From Seriola aureovittata (Eukaryota > Chordata > Actinopteri > Carangiformes > Carangidae), in the NCBI RefSeq assembly GCF_021018895.1, contig NC_079375.1, positions 15,770,492 to 15,834,491 on the forward strand: 64,000 nucleotides of DNA, given 5' to 3'. Position numbers and translations under genes: made by a program. The notes under the pieces are model-generated. The model was not told where the DNA came from. It was given only the letters and a program-made list of their open reading frames with translations, and did no database searches. Of this stretch, positions 1 to 12,568 are shown piece after piece (position 1 is the stretch's first letter; each line of letters starts with the position of its first letter).

Positions 1-3000
1 TTTCCACCTACACAGTTAAACAAAGGAGTCTGGTGTGAAACATTGTCTGACTAGCATGGAGGGAGTAGAGAGGAACGCGGAGGAGCAAAAATTCACTCAT
101 CCATGCACACAAAAGCAGCGGGTGCCAGGTTAGGTACAAGTGTTGTGATTCTTTTTCATGTGGGCGGTAAATAGGCCATCAGGGGATACTGTACGCTGAG
201 ACATCCAAGCAAGCTGACAGGAAAACATAATGAGGGAAAGGCCCAGTGATAAGATCCTCATTGGAGTAAGCTGATTCTTTTTGGCTTCCCCAAGCGCCAG
301 ACGGCAGGAAAGCCAGATGCTGATTCAGCAGTCTCTTCATTCTTAAGGTGTACTTTGTTTCCTCTGTCCATCATAGGCACATTTTACACATACCTCTGGC
401 CACAAACATCAACTTGTGTCTTATGATGAGCACATAAGTAAATACTACGGACATGGGTGCGTGCTGGTGGCTTCGATGTTAGAGATTAAGCGCTTGCCAT
501 TCTTCGTCTGTTTCCTTTCAACAAATGTCGCCTGTTGCATGTCACCTGCCCACTCTCTGCCGTCAAAATATCATTTAAAAATATACAAGATATACAACAT
601 TATTCCCACATACCATCCAACCTTTAATCTCTCTTGAGTCACTGAGGTCACAATATTATAATTTTTTTGTGTTGCTAGTGTTGCTCACTAGATAAAAAAA
701 AAAAAAAACCATCAGTATACTCGATGGACATTTTCAACTGATCCTCTACTGTCACCACAAGGCCTATTCATTTTCAGCACGCTGACATATCAAAATGGTT
801 TTTCCACCACCCTCCATGGGGCCGCAATTGACAGCAAAGACACAAACAGAAAGTAGGGCATATCTCATCAGTCGTGTCTCTACTCATGATGACAATTGCT
901 TAATTGGTAATCAAATCTCATTGTACTCCTGTACTGTGCTTGATGGAGTTTACATAACTACTTGATGTTATAAAGTAAAGTAAAAACAGCATGAGTCAAT
1001 GAAAATTAGTTAAAATATTTTAGCCCCAAAAAATAAAAATCCCACCATAAGCCATTGCAATATAAGTATATGCGAGATGAAAGGGACCGAAGTTAACATT
1101 CAGTGGGCTTAAAACCACCGGTCTAGTTTTTTTAGTGTAGTGCAGAGGCTACCCACGCCACGATACGGCTAATACACTAATCAATAACCATTACATTCCC
1201 GCTTACACACTGCGCTGGTCAGGCCGTTGCTGCTCCTTGTTGTGATGTGGATAAAACATGCCAAAGTGTCTTGAGCACTGACAGCACAGCCAGTATCCCA
1301 ACAGCAGGGGGTAATAAATCAAAACCACTGTCTGAGATTTACTGAACAAAACACATTAGTCTGTGCTTTAAGTATAAATCCATATCCTGGTGAGCTCTGT
1401 TCAGCTGTCCTTTAGCTTTCAAAAGAAGGTTTTTCATCCAGAGGTATGGTGAGGTATTTGGCCTTGGTATCTCTCTTCGTATCTATAAAAACAGATTCCA
1501 GTATTGGCTCTATCATAAGACAACTCTGACTATGACACAGAGTCATTTGCTTCTCCGAAGACCGACGGCAAGATCTTGGCAACACTTGTCCTCTGAAGCA
1601 AAGATAGTCCAGTTTTGGTACATCGTCCATTCACGCTTGCCAAGGCTCGCTTTGAACTCTGTTGTGGGTATGATCAACTATTTTTACAAGTCTTAGTCAT
1701 GTGCTGCACTCCCCTGTCAAACTCTTTGAAGAGACGAGTTTTGGAGTTAGGATTTTATCTAGGATTTAGAAATTGATCTAGGATTTCCTCTGACTTTTAG
1801 CATTTTTAAATCTTCTTAAAGTCATTTAGAGCTCACCATCTGACATGTGACATTGTACCGCTTGGTAGCTTGATGTTCCTTGATGAGATCTGCTTCACTG
1901 ATCACCAGGTCATGCTTGAAAATTGAAATCGTTGTCTTATGCCTTCACAAAAAAAAAAAAAAAAGGTTAAGCTGTTATTGATCCAAACAGCAACTTTGGC
2001 AACTGTTAAAAGAATTCCTCAGGTGGGTGAGGTTGTAAACCATTATCGCGGTAGGAGGCATATTTTAACTTCCATCTGTCTGTGCATTTGTTTGCCTCTG
2101 TAGATGTAGCAGAGCTCGCAAGGTCCATGTTAAAAGGGGGCATGACCACCCACTGTTCTGCTAAGGGAGACTTCATTACCAAGCTAATGAACAGCGCTAA
2201 TCTGCAGAGGACTGTCTCTGTCATCATTCAGATATGATGGAGCTGCTGCACGTCTTAAGGAGGAGATAGGATGCATGCACACAGCCTTCTGCATACTGAA
2301 AGCATGCAGTTTAAGAATGCAGATGTAGATGCTTCTTCATACATTCAGAAGATCAGTGGCTGTGAAAACCAAAGGATTGTTGGCAACCATATATGAAAAC
2401 TGAGCAATGTTACTGTTTGACACTGCCTGGCTAAGAAAAGGGATTATAAATATGCTAACAAAAGAAGCTATAGACAAGAGTTGGAAAAGTCGCATTCTTT
2501 TCCCATACTCCAATTTGCTCTCCGCTACCACAAGAAAGCACAGTCTGATTGCATGATGTCATGCCTGTTTGATCTTGGTTCAGATCCCACTACTCTTGCC
2601 CTGCAGACATGTTAGTGTACTTTGTGTGCCAACTAAACAAGGCCTGGTCATGTACGAACTGCCATGACCACAGCCATGAACAGGAGAATAAATCAGTGAA
2701 TCTTTAATGAACCATATCATCCCTCTCCCCTGCAGCTATGAGAGCCTCCTCTGTGGTACATTTTGTGGCGTGACTATGGCTTATTAACTGTATTAGCCCG
2801 GGAACACTTATGGCTGCTCCTTCCAAAGGAGCTATTCATTTGTAGCTAGCTCATTAACGTATTAATCTGTAAAAGACCCACAGTGGCATATTAGACCACT
2901 ATCTCTCCATTAGACAGAGAGAGGAGACTCCGGATGTCTGTGCATCAAAAGGTGGAACATTACTTTATTTGTCTGTGTGCTTCCCGGACTCCAGCAGTCT

Positions 3001-3752
3001 TGTCTGAGTCTCTGGCAGAGCTGACACAGCCTTTTTCTTCTCTGGCCTTTTGTGCAGATCTCATGAAACAGATTTAGGCAAATGGAGAAGAGATGTTCTT
3101 TCTTAGCACTGAAAGTACAAGAGAAGGTAGAATTTTGCTTTTAGATTTCATGAAATCTTAAAGGAGTTTAGGATGGAATGTGGGAGATCAAAAAAAAAAA
3201 AAATCCCACTACTTACACCCTTTGTATTTGACCGCAAAATAGTTTTGTTTGTGCTGCTGTTGAGGCTGCCTGGCAAAGGTGTGAGAAGCCATAAAAACAC
3301 AACCAGGAGAGAGCAGGTTATCCATCTCAGAGGAGGAGGAGAAGTAAATGCATGGATAAACACTTCCTGTGATTGAGCCGGGGGGATGTGCTGTGAAAAA
3401 GTGTGAATCGTACAGCCATGAAAGTACAATTCTCTTCTGGTAACAAACACCATCTGTCAGGAACACTGGTGAGCTCATCAAGAAAGTGAAGACACCCCCG
3501 GCATCGCTCACACACTCTGCAGTTCAGTGGCTAAACCTGCCTATTAGCATGAAGCCACTAGCAATGATTGTTTTGCTTTGTCATCCTGTCGCAGAACATA
3601 ATTATCTAAATGTGACAAGATGGGAAGATTTAAGAGTGGATCGGTGTGCTTCCATCATTCTTGAACAGAGGGATAAATATCTAAACTTTCTTTGTCTCTC
3701 CTTGCTTACCCTTATACAGCTGGAAACAGCTGGCTGTGTGTATCTGTGTGTT

Positions 3753-3757
<5 letters not shown>

Positions 3758-3803
<46 letters not shown>
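3758..3803. repeat. (TG)23 microsatellite
   Basis: Uninterrupted 46-bp TG run, preceded by imperfect TG-rich sequence from about 3735. Confidence 0.95.
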
Positions 3804-3806
<3 letters not shown>

Positions 3807-3895
3807 CCTGAAGCTAAGGGAAGTAAACTCTGAACACTATTTCAAATTCAGAGCTTTTTTTTTTTTGTGAAGTTGTGAATTTTTCTCCACTTTTA

Positions 3896-3918
3896 ACACA
3901 CACACACACACACACACA
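3896..3918. repeat. (AC)n microsatellite
   Basis: Pure AC run of 23 bp, about 90 bp after the TG array at 3758 and of opposite strand sense, so the two could pair as an inverted dinucleotide hairpin. Confidence 0.95.
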
Positions 3919-4051
3919 TTGATGGAGAGGTAGGTCTATATGGCAGCAGGTTTTGAATTTAAGTCTAAAGGGCACCCGAGCGAAATCTGTACTCCCCATC
4001 CATCAATGCCCAATGTTCCTAGTGTGTCTTTCACTCTCTCCTTTGTGTACA

Positions 4052-4054
<3 letters not shown>

Positions 4055-4086
<32 letters not shown>
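4055..4086. repeat. (AC)16 microsatellite
   Basis: Pure AC run of 32 bp, the third dinucleotide array within 330 bp. Confidence 0.95.
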
Positions 4087-4088
<2 letters not shown>

Positions 4089-5614
4089 ATTATGAATACG
4101 TTGCTATCCACAGCTGTATTTCTACACCTTGAAAGCTTGAATGTCAGGAATTCAAAGTAGTAATGTGTCCGATATGACCTTGAATCTGACCTTGATACGG
4201 TGATTAAGCCTTCGACATATCAGCCTAATAAGGTTCTTGGGTTTCTGTTGTGTTTGTACCTGAGTGTCAAAGGCATGGAGAGAACTTCTCCCCAAAGCCT
4301 ATAAGGCCATAAAGGTGTGCGGCAGCTGTTCGCCCTGGCAGGGGAAGTACATTCCTGACGTGAACGGCTGCTTGGGCAGGATATGGCCAACCTGCACCAG
4401 TGTTAGCAGGATTACACTGGATCGGCCCCAAGCCCACTACAGCCTGCTGTTGCCCTGGATCCAGCACGCACCGACCTTTCATGTTAGAAAACTGGAGATT
4501 AAGGATGAAGTTCTCCAAGTTGAGGTCTGAGAGAGGACACGCGGTCAGAAGTAGAGGTGAATGGGGCAGGAAAAGGGTTTGAGATGAAGAAAAAAACACA
4601 GGGGTAATACCATAGAGCTGTATGACGTTATGTTACAGTGCAAGAGGTAACAGAAGCATGGAAGTACAGTTTACACAGGCATAGAGTGCTAAAGGCTGAG
4701 GTTCAGAAAGGACGATTGCAAGATGCAAACCTGTGACTCAATATGCCGTGAGAGGATGGGTGGAGGATTTGGTGCGTGAATGTTCTGCCAGGCTGGTTAG
4801 AACCAATCCACCCCACACTCTTCCCATCCTAGGTCCTGATTCAGCCTGGGCCCCTTGGGACTGGCGTGTGTCGAGACCGGCTGGACAGCAGATGTCCCGG
4901 TACGGATATTACCAGTAGAACTGCCATTTCCCTTAGCCTTTCATCTGGAGCTCAAGGGGCTGAGAGTGTGCTCCGCAGGGCAGAGTAGGCCTGGAGAAGA
5001 AGGAACAAGAGGATCAGAGACGGCTTTGGCAGGGCAGGGCGATGGTCTGGTCTGATGTGGGAGGAATGAGTCACAATTTCTCTCAGATATGCAGAATCAT
5101 CTATTTGTTTAATGTGACACTGCGAATAACATTGCATAATTTCCCTTAATACTTGCTGGGACAGATGTGAACGATTCTGAGAAATCTCAGTATCCTTCAA
5201 GCAGAACAATTACAGCAATAATCCTTCAGACTAATATGTGCTCAAACTTATTTTCAGCAATTAAACTACTTGACAGATATTCAGTTTTCTTAGAATCGCT
5301 GTATCAGACATTTGTTGTTGTTGTTGTGCGCATCAGCATTTGTGATCAATTGGCTCCAATCTTCTGCCGCCCCCATCCATCCCTTTTTATACTATTTTCC
5401 ACCTTGCCTTTCAGTGGTCTCCTTTTTTGTCCTAGCTTGGCATATTCTGCCCAGTGGTTTTTATGGCACTATGAGAGCATATTAGCTTGAAGTGCTCCCT
5501 AGGCGTGCAGTCATCAGTGGAGAATGGTTCTCATTAGCCGGCATCATCATTCCGTTTCTAAGCAGTGTCAGTGAGACCTTTATGACTGAGCCTCTGCAGC
5601 ACACCTTTGGGACC

Positions 5615-5644
5615 CTGGTTGGGAAACACCAAGAATCTCTTGTA
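5615..5644 (+). repeat. Short dispersed motif, copy 1
   Basis: The blocks CTGGTTGGGAAACA and AATCTCTTGTA, separated here by CCAAG, recur in the same order and strand at 12543-12568, where a single T separates them. They may be remnants of one dispersed repeat or a shared regulatory motif. The flanks do not obviously align. Confidence 0.4.
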
Positions 5645-7211
5645 TGGCAACAAGTTATAAACTAAAGGAAGTAGTGGGAATTACTACCTTGGAAGTGTAA
5701 AATGAAAATGATTCATGGAATCCAGCATTTTGTATGGTTGCTATGAAGTTTACTAGCAGAGCAACAAGGAATGCTAGTGACTCAGTGTTCTGATACCGTA
5801 GCCACATAGAAGGCTTTACTACGGTATCGCAGGAGGAGCTCTTATTCACTTATATAACAAGAAATCCTTACAACATGTGCAGGTTTCCAAGCAGTAAATG
5901 GTATTTTAAAGATGGTGTCCAGACTCATAAAGTGCTCTTTATTGAAAGCTGCAAATTCAGTGGATATGACTTGAATTTTATTGTGTGCGTAACGCACTCC
6001 TTATACCACCATTCCACCCCGGCCCCCAGTCGGGCTTATATTAAACTTGTGCACTGTCATTGGGGCCAGAGGTAATCAGTGCTCAATGAATTTATGGAAA
6101 TATTTTGTTGCTGGCTACACACACTAACAGACAGACCTACAGCTGAGGCGACGTGGTGATGGCCCTAGTTTATTTGGGCTGCTTTATTAATGCCCATACT
6201 CAGGCTTCTCTGTCGGGGGTTGAGATGGGGATTGGACGGGAGGGTGGGTGTGGGGTTGCATGAGTGACCTCCTTGACTCTCCTGCCTTGCCTGGAGCCCA
6301 ACCCTGGCTACTAACACAGAAACTGGCATTCCTGCTGTAACACAGCACTGAGCAAATAAAGGCAGACATTCCATTGATATTGAAAAATACAGTTGAAGGA
6401 TAAGCAGGGATGAGTCTGATCCTCTTTGTCTCATCTCAGCCTGGTATGCAGGGGGAAATACAAATTAGGTGAGGGGAGAAGGAGAGAAAGCGTGGAATGG
6501 CTTGGGATGGAATTTTCCCACTGAGGCAGGTACTATCACGAACTCAAAAGATTCAAACTTTTGTTTTAAAGCAACACTGGGATCAGAGTATCTGCTTTAG
6601 ATAGCAGAGGTGCATTGCATGAGTGGTCAGATAATGGAGGTTGGTACCAATGAGCCAAGTTTTGTATTGACTACCTGCAGCGGGACTCTGTGTGCAGTCT
6701 TATATATGTGTATGTATCAAAGGGACACACACGCTAGACAGGTCACTTCATTAAAATCCTATCCTATTGACCAGCAGTGAGAGCGACAAAGCCCTTCTCC
6801 TTTATCCATAATTGATTTGGCAATTAGAGCTGAACCTGGAACAGACTGTCAGGCCTGAGGGCTGGGAGGGGGCTGACCTCTCACTGCTTCAGCTGATTAC
6901 AGATCAGATTGGAAGAGCCGCTGACAGCGTACTTAATGTAGTGCACAGTTGTAATTTGATTCTAAAACTGCAGTCAGTTACGCAACCAAGAGTTTACATC
7001 AAAGTATTTGACTCGCCCCCATAAAATCAAACATTTATAACATCACACCACAATTTTTTTTTCCTTCTTTTTTAACCCACACAGATTTCTGAAAAACACT
7101 TTGAAGTTGAAAAGGCAAGTATCACTTAGATCAGTTTAATTCAGAGGAGGCTCGTCACATGGAGTAACTCAAGATTTCGTTCTATTCTCTGCATCTTACT
7201 TTTGTGTGGGC

Positions 7212-7247
7212 GCTGCTGCTGCTGCTGGTGCTGCTGCTGCTGCTGCT
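7212..7247. repeat. GCT/CTG trinucleotide repeat
   Basis: Twelve GCT-type triplets with one GGT interruption after the fifth. The repeat lies in presumed intronic sequence with no supporting exon signals, so it is not taken as a polyglutamine, polyserine or polyalanine tract. Confidence 0.95.
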
Positions 7248-7598
7248 ACAACACTGTGTCACTGAGAAGATAGTACCCAGTGACAGTTTACACACTCTAA
7301 AGCATATTTTCCATACATACAGCCTTTACACCCCGTCTGTGTCACTTTAACAACAAGAGCAAAGAGCGAGCTCCGAATGTGTCATTGGAGTCTTGATGCT
7401 CCAAAACTGTATAGAATCGCAGAGAGAATATGATTTATCTTGAGACTTCTGTACTGATTCGCTGATTCCATTGGGCATGGATCCATGTGTGGCATGTTAA
7501 GTCAGCAGACTTACACGGCAACTGTGTCTCTGTGGTGCTACCTGATGTGCTCTTCCTCTTGACTATAATGGATGGCAATGACATGTGCGTTGTGCCCG

Positions 7599-7642
7599 TG
7601 TGTGTGTGTGCCTGCGTGTGCGTGTGTGTGTGTGTGTGTGTG
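7599..7642. repeat. Imperfect (TG)n microsatellite
   Basis: TG-rich array with CCTGCG and CG interruptions, passing into a GA-rich stretch at 7643-7660. A shorter TG run follows at 7785-7801. Confidence 0.9.
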
Positions 7643-8017
7643 AGAGCGAGAGTGAGAGAGCAAAAGAATATGAATGTGAGTTTATCTCCGCATCCTTCAC
7701 GCTTGTCTGTCCACAAGGACAACCTGACACCTGCCAATGCAATGAGGCATCTGGCGTTTGAGTGCACACAGGTGTGGCATTAGGTGTGTGTGTGTGTGTG
7801 TTTGGGTGTGTCTCGGCGCTGATATCATCCAAATGAATGTTCTGGTGGGAAAGCAGCGTATGTGCATCTGTAAGATTGAGGAGTTGTACTGGGCCTTTAA
7901 CTCCTCTGTTGCATAGATGCTGCTTTCTCCTCAGGATTCCCCCTCCATCTTGGGAATCTGTCGCATTGACTGGTGGAGGTCACTGTCCTCCCAGGGCCCC
8001 TTTAGCCTATTTGTTTC

Positions 8018-8052
8018 TGTGTGTATGTGTTTGTGTGTGTGTGTGTATGTGT
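8018..8052. repeat. Imperfect TG repeat
   Basis: TG dinucleotides with TA and TT interruptions. Confidence 0.8.
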
Positions 8053-10311
8053 CTAGAGGAGTAAATCTTAATCTTGCCAAGGAGCTTAATAGTGTAGTAC
8101 AGCCAAGAATCGCACTGGGTAGATTCCATTGCGCTGATCCCTGCTCCGGAGTTGCCATGCTGCTCTGCCCGTTGCTAGGTTAGCTGTAGGCTCCGATGCG
8201 TACCCCGCTGGTGCCCCTGTATTTTTGGCCCTTTAGCCCCTCGAGTGGCCTGCCAGAGACCCTGTACCAGTCCTGGATTCCCTATACAAGTTGCCTGTGA
8301 ACCAGAAGGACAGTTCCCAGAGAAGTGAGTTGGTGTGTGAGTGTGCAACCAAATTCAGTGTGTAACTTAGAATACAGAATAAGGAGATTAGTTTTTGATG
8401 GGGTGAGGAGCCCCTGCCTGACATGGGACCACGTAAAGAGTGAGCCGTAGACAAAAACAGCAAAGAGATGAATGGCCAGTCATGAACTGTGTGAATGCAT
8501 CCTTCCCTTCTCTCCACCCTCTAACCTTACCACTCTTTGTAAGAAAGTGTATGTGAAAAAAGATAAGGGACTACTGTGTGGGTGCTTGGGAAGGTAAATG
8601 TCTGTGTGCGAGACAGTGAAAGAGAGGCCATAAAAACTATTGTGACCCAGAGAGTTTTCTCCTGGGTCCCAATGGTTCCTCTGATGTACCAAATAGTGTC
8701 AGGACACTCCTGATACATTGCCACCAAGAGCAGCATCAGTCTTTTATTGGTGTCCAAAGGTCTGATCAGAGGGAGACTGATAGCTCTGTGTCTTGGTAAT
8801 ACCGGCTTTACCCAAGAATAAAAAAGACTTGTATTGGACTGCATACATTCAAAAATGAAAAATATGTGTTCATGAAAATATTGCAACCAAGGAGTAGCAA
8901 TTAATTACTGAATGGATGTGTGCCTTAAGGGGCTACGTATGCATAATATGGACTCTTTATTGTTATCATTATTGTAGAACTCACGTACTGTTGAGCCCCA
9001 AAAGAAGGTTGCCGAACACTTTATCTACACAAAGTGTAGAAAATTATGGGGTTAAAATCTCCAATCATAAAACTTTAAAACATATTTGGAATACGTGCAT
9101 GTACAAAAAGGGAGTAGTAGAACATTGCGTCTGTGTCTCCTCTCTCTTCATTTGGGAAAACGGAGAGCCTCTTGCTTTCAGAGGGATTGATGGCAAGAAG
9201 CAAATATCTGGCAAAGGTCACACATCAGGTCGAATCAGAGGAGAATGCTCTGTCCCTGTTAAAGTCAACAGAGAGTAATGGTAGAAATAATTGTACATTT
9301 GAAAAACGGTGAGCAGGTGCCCACGTTTTCAAAGACATATTGGCTGTTGCATTTGTTTTACGGCGAATGAATCATTTAGCAAATCAACAGTGTCATTATT
9401 CAGCCGCTTGGCAGAGCTGTTGCAGGGGAAAGGGAGGAACAGTTGGATAAACTGCACCCCTGTTGTCTCTGAAGCATGCTGACGAGTCTTGAACTTAAGC
9501 TGGAACTAAGCACACACTCACATTCAGACAGCATGTCTGAGTGTGTATCTACATGCACCATGAACATGCATAAATCTTTGCACCTGTGTGCGTGCTTACA
9601 TGTATGTGTCTGCCTGTTTGAGTGGGAAAAGGTCACCTCTCCTAATGAAACATCGCCATGAGACAGATCCAGTGGCCTTGTCAAAACTCAGGAGCATGAG
9701 CTGCTTTACAACCCCCACCCCTCCTGCATCCTTCTCCCATCAACCGCTTAGCAGATAGAAAACCTCCAAGGTCAAGGCAGAGGTGTGAACCTAGAGAGGG
9801 GAAGATTCTGAGAATGAGAGAGAGGAGGAGCAACTTACTGACCTGCACCCACCACCTCCACCACACTCCCTTGATGTGCCATAAATCGAAGCGCTACCTT
9901 CTGACCATCGCTATAATTATACACAGCAGGCAGAGGAGCAAGAACTGCCACAGGTGCTTTAAAGTCCATGTTAAGCAGGTCAACGTCTTCTATTTACACA
10001 TGTAACTTCTCTGTAGAGTTAAGTTACAACAGCAAGTTACACTAAAGGGATATTAAGACCCTACAACACAATTCTGGGTTGATTATAATTCAGTGAAATA
10101 CAAAAATAAAAAATGAACACAATTGAACTCAACATAACACATATCTGTGTTTGTTATGGCTACAGGTCTGTGCTTAGTCTGGAAAAGCTGCCTTGTCATG
10201 TTGATAGCATATAGTATGACAACTTGCTAAGCCCCAGTATACAGTAGCACCATTCCTCACTGGATTACAGCTCTGCAGCTAATGTTCTGCCAAGAGTCCC
10301 ATGGAGGCTTG

Positions 10312-10360
10312 CACAACACACACAAATGCACTCACACGCGCACACACGCGCACACACACT
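10312..10360. repeat. Imperfect CA/CG repeat
   Basis: Alternating purine-pyrimidine stretch of CA units with embedded CGCG steps, a composition that can adopt Z-DNA. Confidence 0.8.
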
Positions 10361-11242
10361 GGGTTAACTCATTGGATTTGTCCCTTAGTAAACTCTTTGC
10401 CCTGTTGCTCCTGTACTGCTCCTCTGAGTGAGAGTGTGCGTTTGCTTTTGTGCGTCCATTTGTGTTGTGTGCATGTATACTGTAAGAGTGTGTATTCTTG
10501 TCCACGCATGACGCGCTGAGGAAAAGAGAGACTAAATCTTATCAGTTGAAGACAGAGCCAGGATTGTTCGAGAGCGGTTTGCTTCTTCCCTTTGCATAGA
10601 TTCAAGGATTTAGACTGTGTGGCAGCAGCGGCCGGGTGCTGGCAAACCAAAGGAAGCACAGAGGAGAAGAGGGAAGGAAAGAGAGAGGGAGGAGAGCAGA
10701 ATATGAAAACTGACATGGCTGCCCAGACAACCATCATGCAATTTTCTGTCCCTCAGAATTTTTCCAAAGAAATGATGGCCAAGGCGTTTGTTATTCCTCC
10801 CACTCACCTTCCAACCCTTATTCCTCCCTTCCTCTCTCCCTTCCCTCCAATCCCTCCTTCCTCTTGGCTAGAGCCCGAGGTCCACCTCTTCCTCAGTGCT
10901 GTGGCCAGGCTTGTTAGAAGCAGCTGTTGTTGCTCCTTGGCCAGTGGGAAATGGAGGCTCCTCCAAACACACAAGCTGCCCATCTGGAGAGGCATTAATG
11001 GCAAAGGACACTATGAACCATTTCTCACACACTTAGCCAACAGAGAGGTCAACAAGGTGGAGGAGGACCTTGTACTGTATGTGTAGTTATGAAGGTAACA
11101 CAGTGCTTATACTGTATATAGTGTTGGACGTGTATAAAGTGACCTGATCCCACATCCTGTTTCCCTTCATGACCCTGTCTACCACACACTTTAATGACAA
11201 ATGAAAGCTACCACAACCCATCCTTTATACTTGCACAGGGCC

Positions 11243-11266
<24 letters not shown>
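11243..11266. repeat. (CA)12 microsatellite
   Basis: Pure CA run of 24 bp followed by TATA and more CA. Confidence 0.9.
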
Positions 11267-11275
<9 letters not shown>

Positions 11276-12542
11276 TTCACATTTAATGTCTGCAGTGTTG
11301 CACAGACCTCTTAGCACTCAGGTTCTATTTGTCTCTTGGGTTTGCTTTGCCCTGTTCTTGTTTTTCACTGTCACTCTTTGTCGCCTGTTACAAAGCTTTT
11401 TACCAATCAAATCACATTTGTCTTTTACTGGTAGAGGACATAAGTCATTGACTGGTGAATGTTGTCGTGATAGGAGGAGCATGTCAATGTGGCATCGCTT
11501 AGCCTTGATACAAGTGTCAACGGACATTCATCTTCCTCATACTGAAAAGCCAAACTAACTGTTTTCTTCCTCTAACACTTTACGTCATCTTTCACTCCCT
11601 CCCACCCCTCTGTTTTTCTATCTTGCTTGTTCTCCTTCCTTATTTGGAGGATTTACACATGAGCCAGCTTATGAAGCACGGCTTATGTGCTAACATTGTC
11701 TCATTATGACAACAACACCACATTCCATTATCCTCCTGCCCTCCTGCTTTTTCACTTTTTTGTGCCTCAGGTTGTTAAATACTTTTAGGGACCTTTTTCT
11801 ATTTCAGTTCACCCCATTTTTCTCAAGTTTCCACTGCTTCTACTGTTCTATTTTATTACTTTGATAATTGAATCCATCTCAACTCTTGCATGGCAATATG
11901 GCTAAAAGATCCCCATATTATCTGATAAATAATTTAAAAGAGACCAGACGTACAGTATGCCGTGTCACAAAAACATTTTTTTTTCGGACCAAATAGATGA
12001 AAAAGAAAACTAAAGAAATAGGATAAGTTAAAACTAAAATACAGCTTACAATTCCTGGCCTTTATTAACTGTGTGGGAGGGTTTCCCTTGAGAACTTATT
12101 CATGGTAAATCTGCCAAAATAAATGTTGAGAATTGTTTAAAACTGTTGTATTGCTGAAAAGAAACCTCTCCAAGATAAACATGGCACAGTGCATTATTAC
12201 ATTTTAGTATAAAATGACAATTGTGTTATACAATTTGACTGCACCTGTCAATGTTTTGGAGAAGTTTCCTTCCTCTATTTCACAACAGATGTTCATCTGT
12301 TTTCAAGACTTCAACAATGTCATCTTTAAGAATTGTTTAAATCTATTTATAAAACATATTATCTGTGTAAAAAAATATCTCAGACTAATCTAGCACAGTA
12401 CCACTGCGCTGAATCATCCATCAAATCAAATTAAGGCCACTTATTTGGGTCCCAGTCATGACAGCAGCTCATGAGAACAGCTCAGGAGTGTTTTTCTCCA
12501 GCCACGTCCACCATCTCATTGTGGAGGATACTGGAACGTTCT

Positions 12543-12568
12543 CTGGTTGGGAAACATAATCTCTTGTA
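12543..12568 (+). repeat. Short dispersed motif, copy 2
   Basis: Partner of 5615-5644: the same two blocks in the same order, with a 1-nt spacer instead of 5. Confidence 0.4.

Noticed and set aside
4264..4599. GC-richer block with open frames on both strands and a CGSC...C pattern
   Set aside because: Considered as a von Willebrand C-type or glypican exon, but cysteine spacing fits neither and no splice sites frame it.
7212..7247. CTG run as a coding homopolymer tract
   Set aside because: No exon or conserved frame around it; treated as an intronic triplet repeat.
10592..11086. 164-codon plus-strand open frame
   Set aside because: Lys/Glu/Arg- and Pro-rich segments mirror purine- and pyrimidine-rich DNA; no family resemblance and no consistent exon boundaries.
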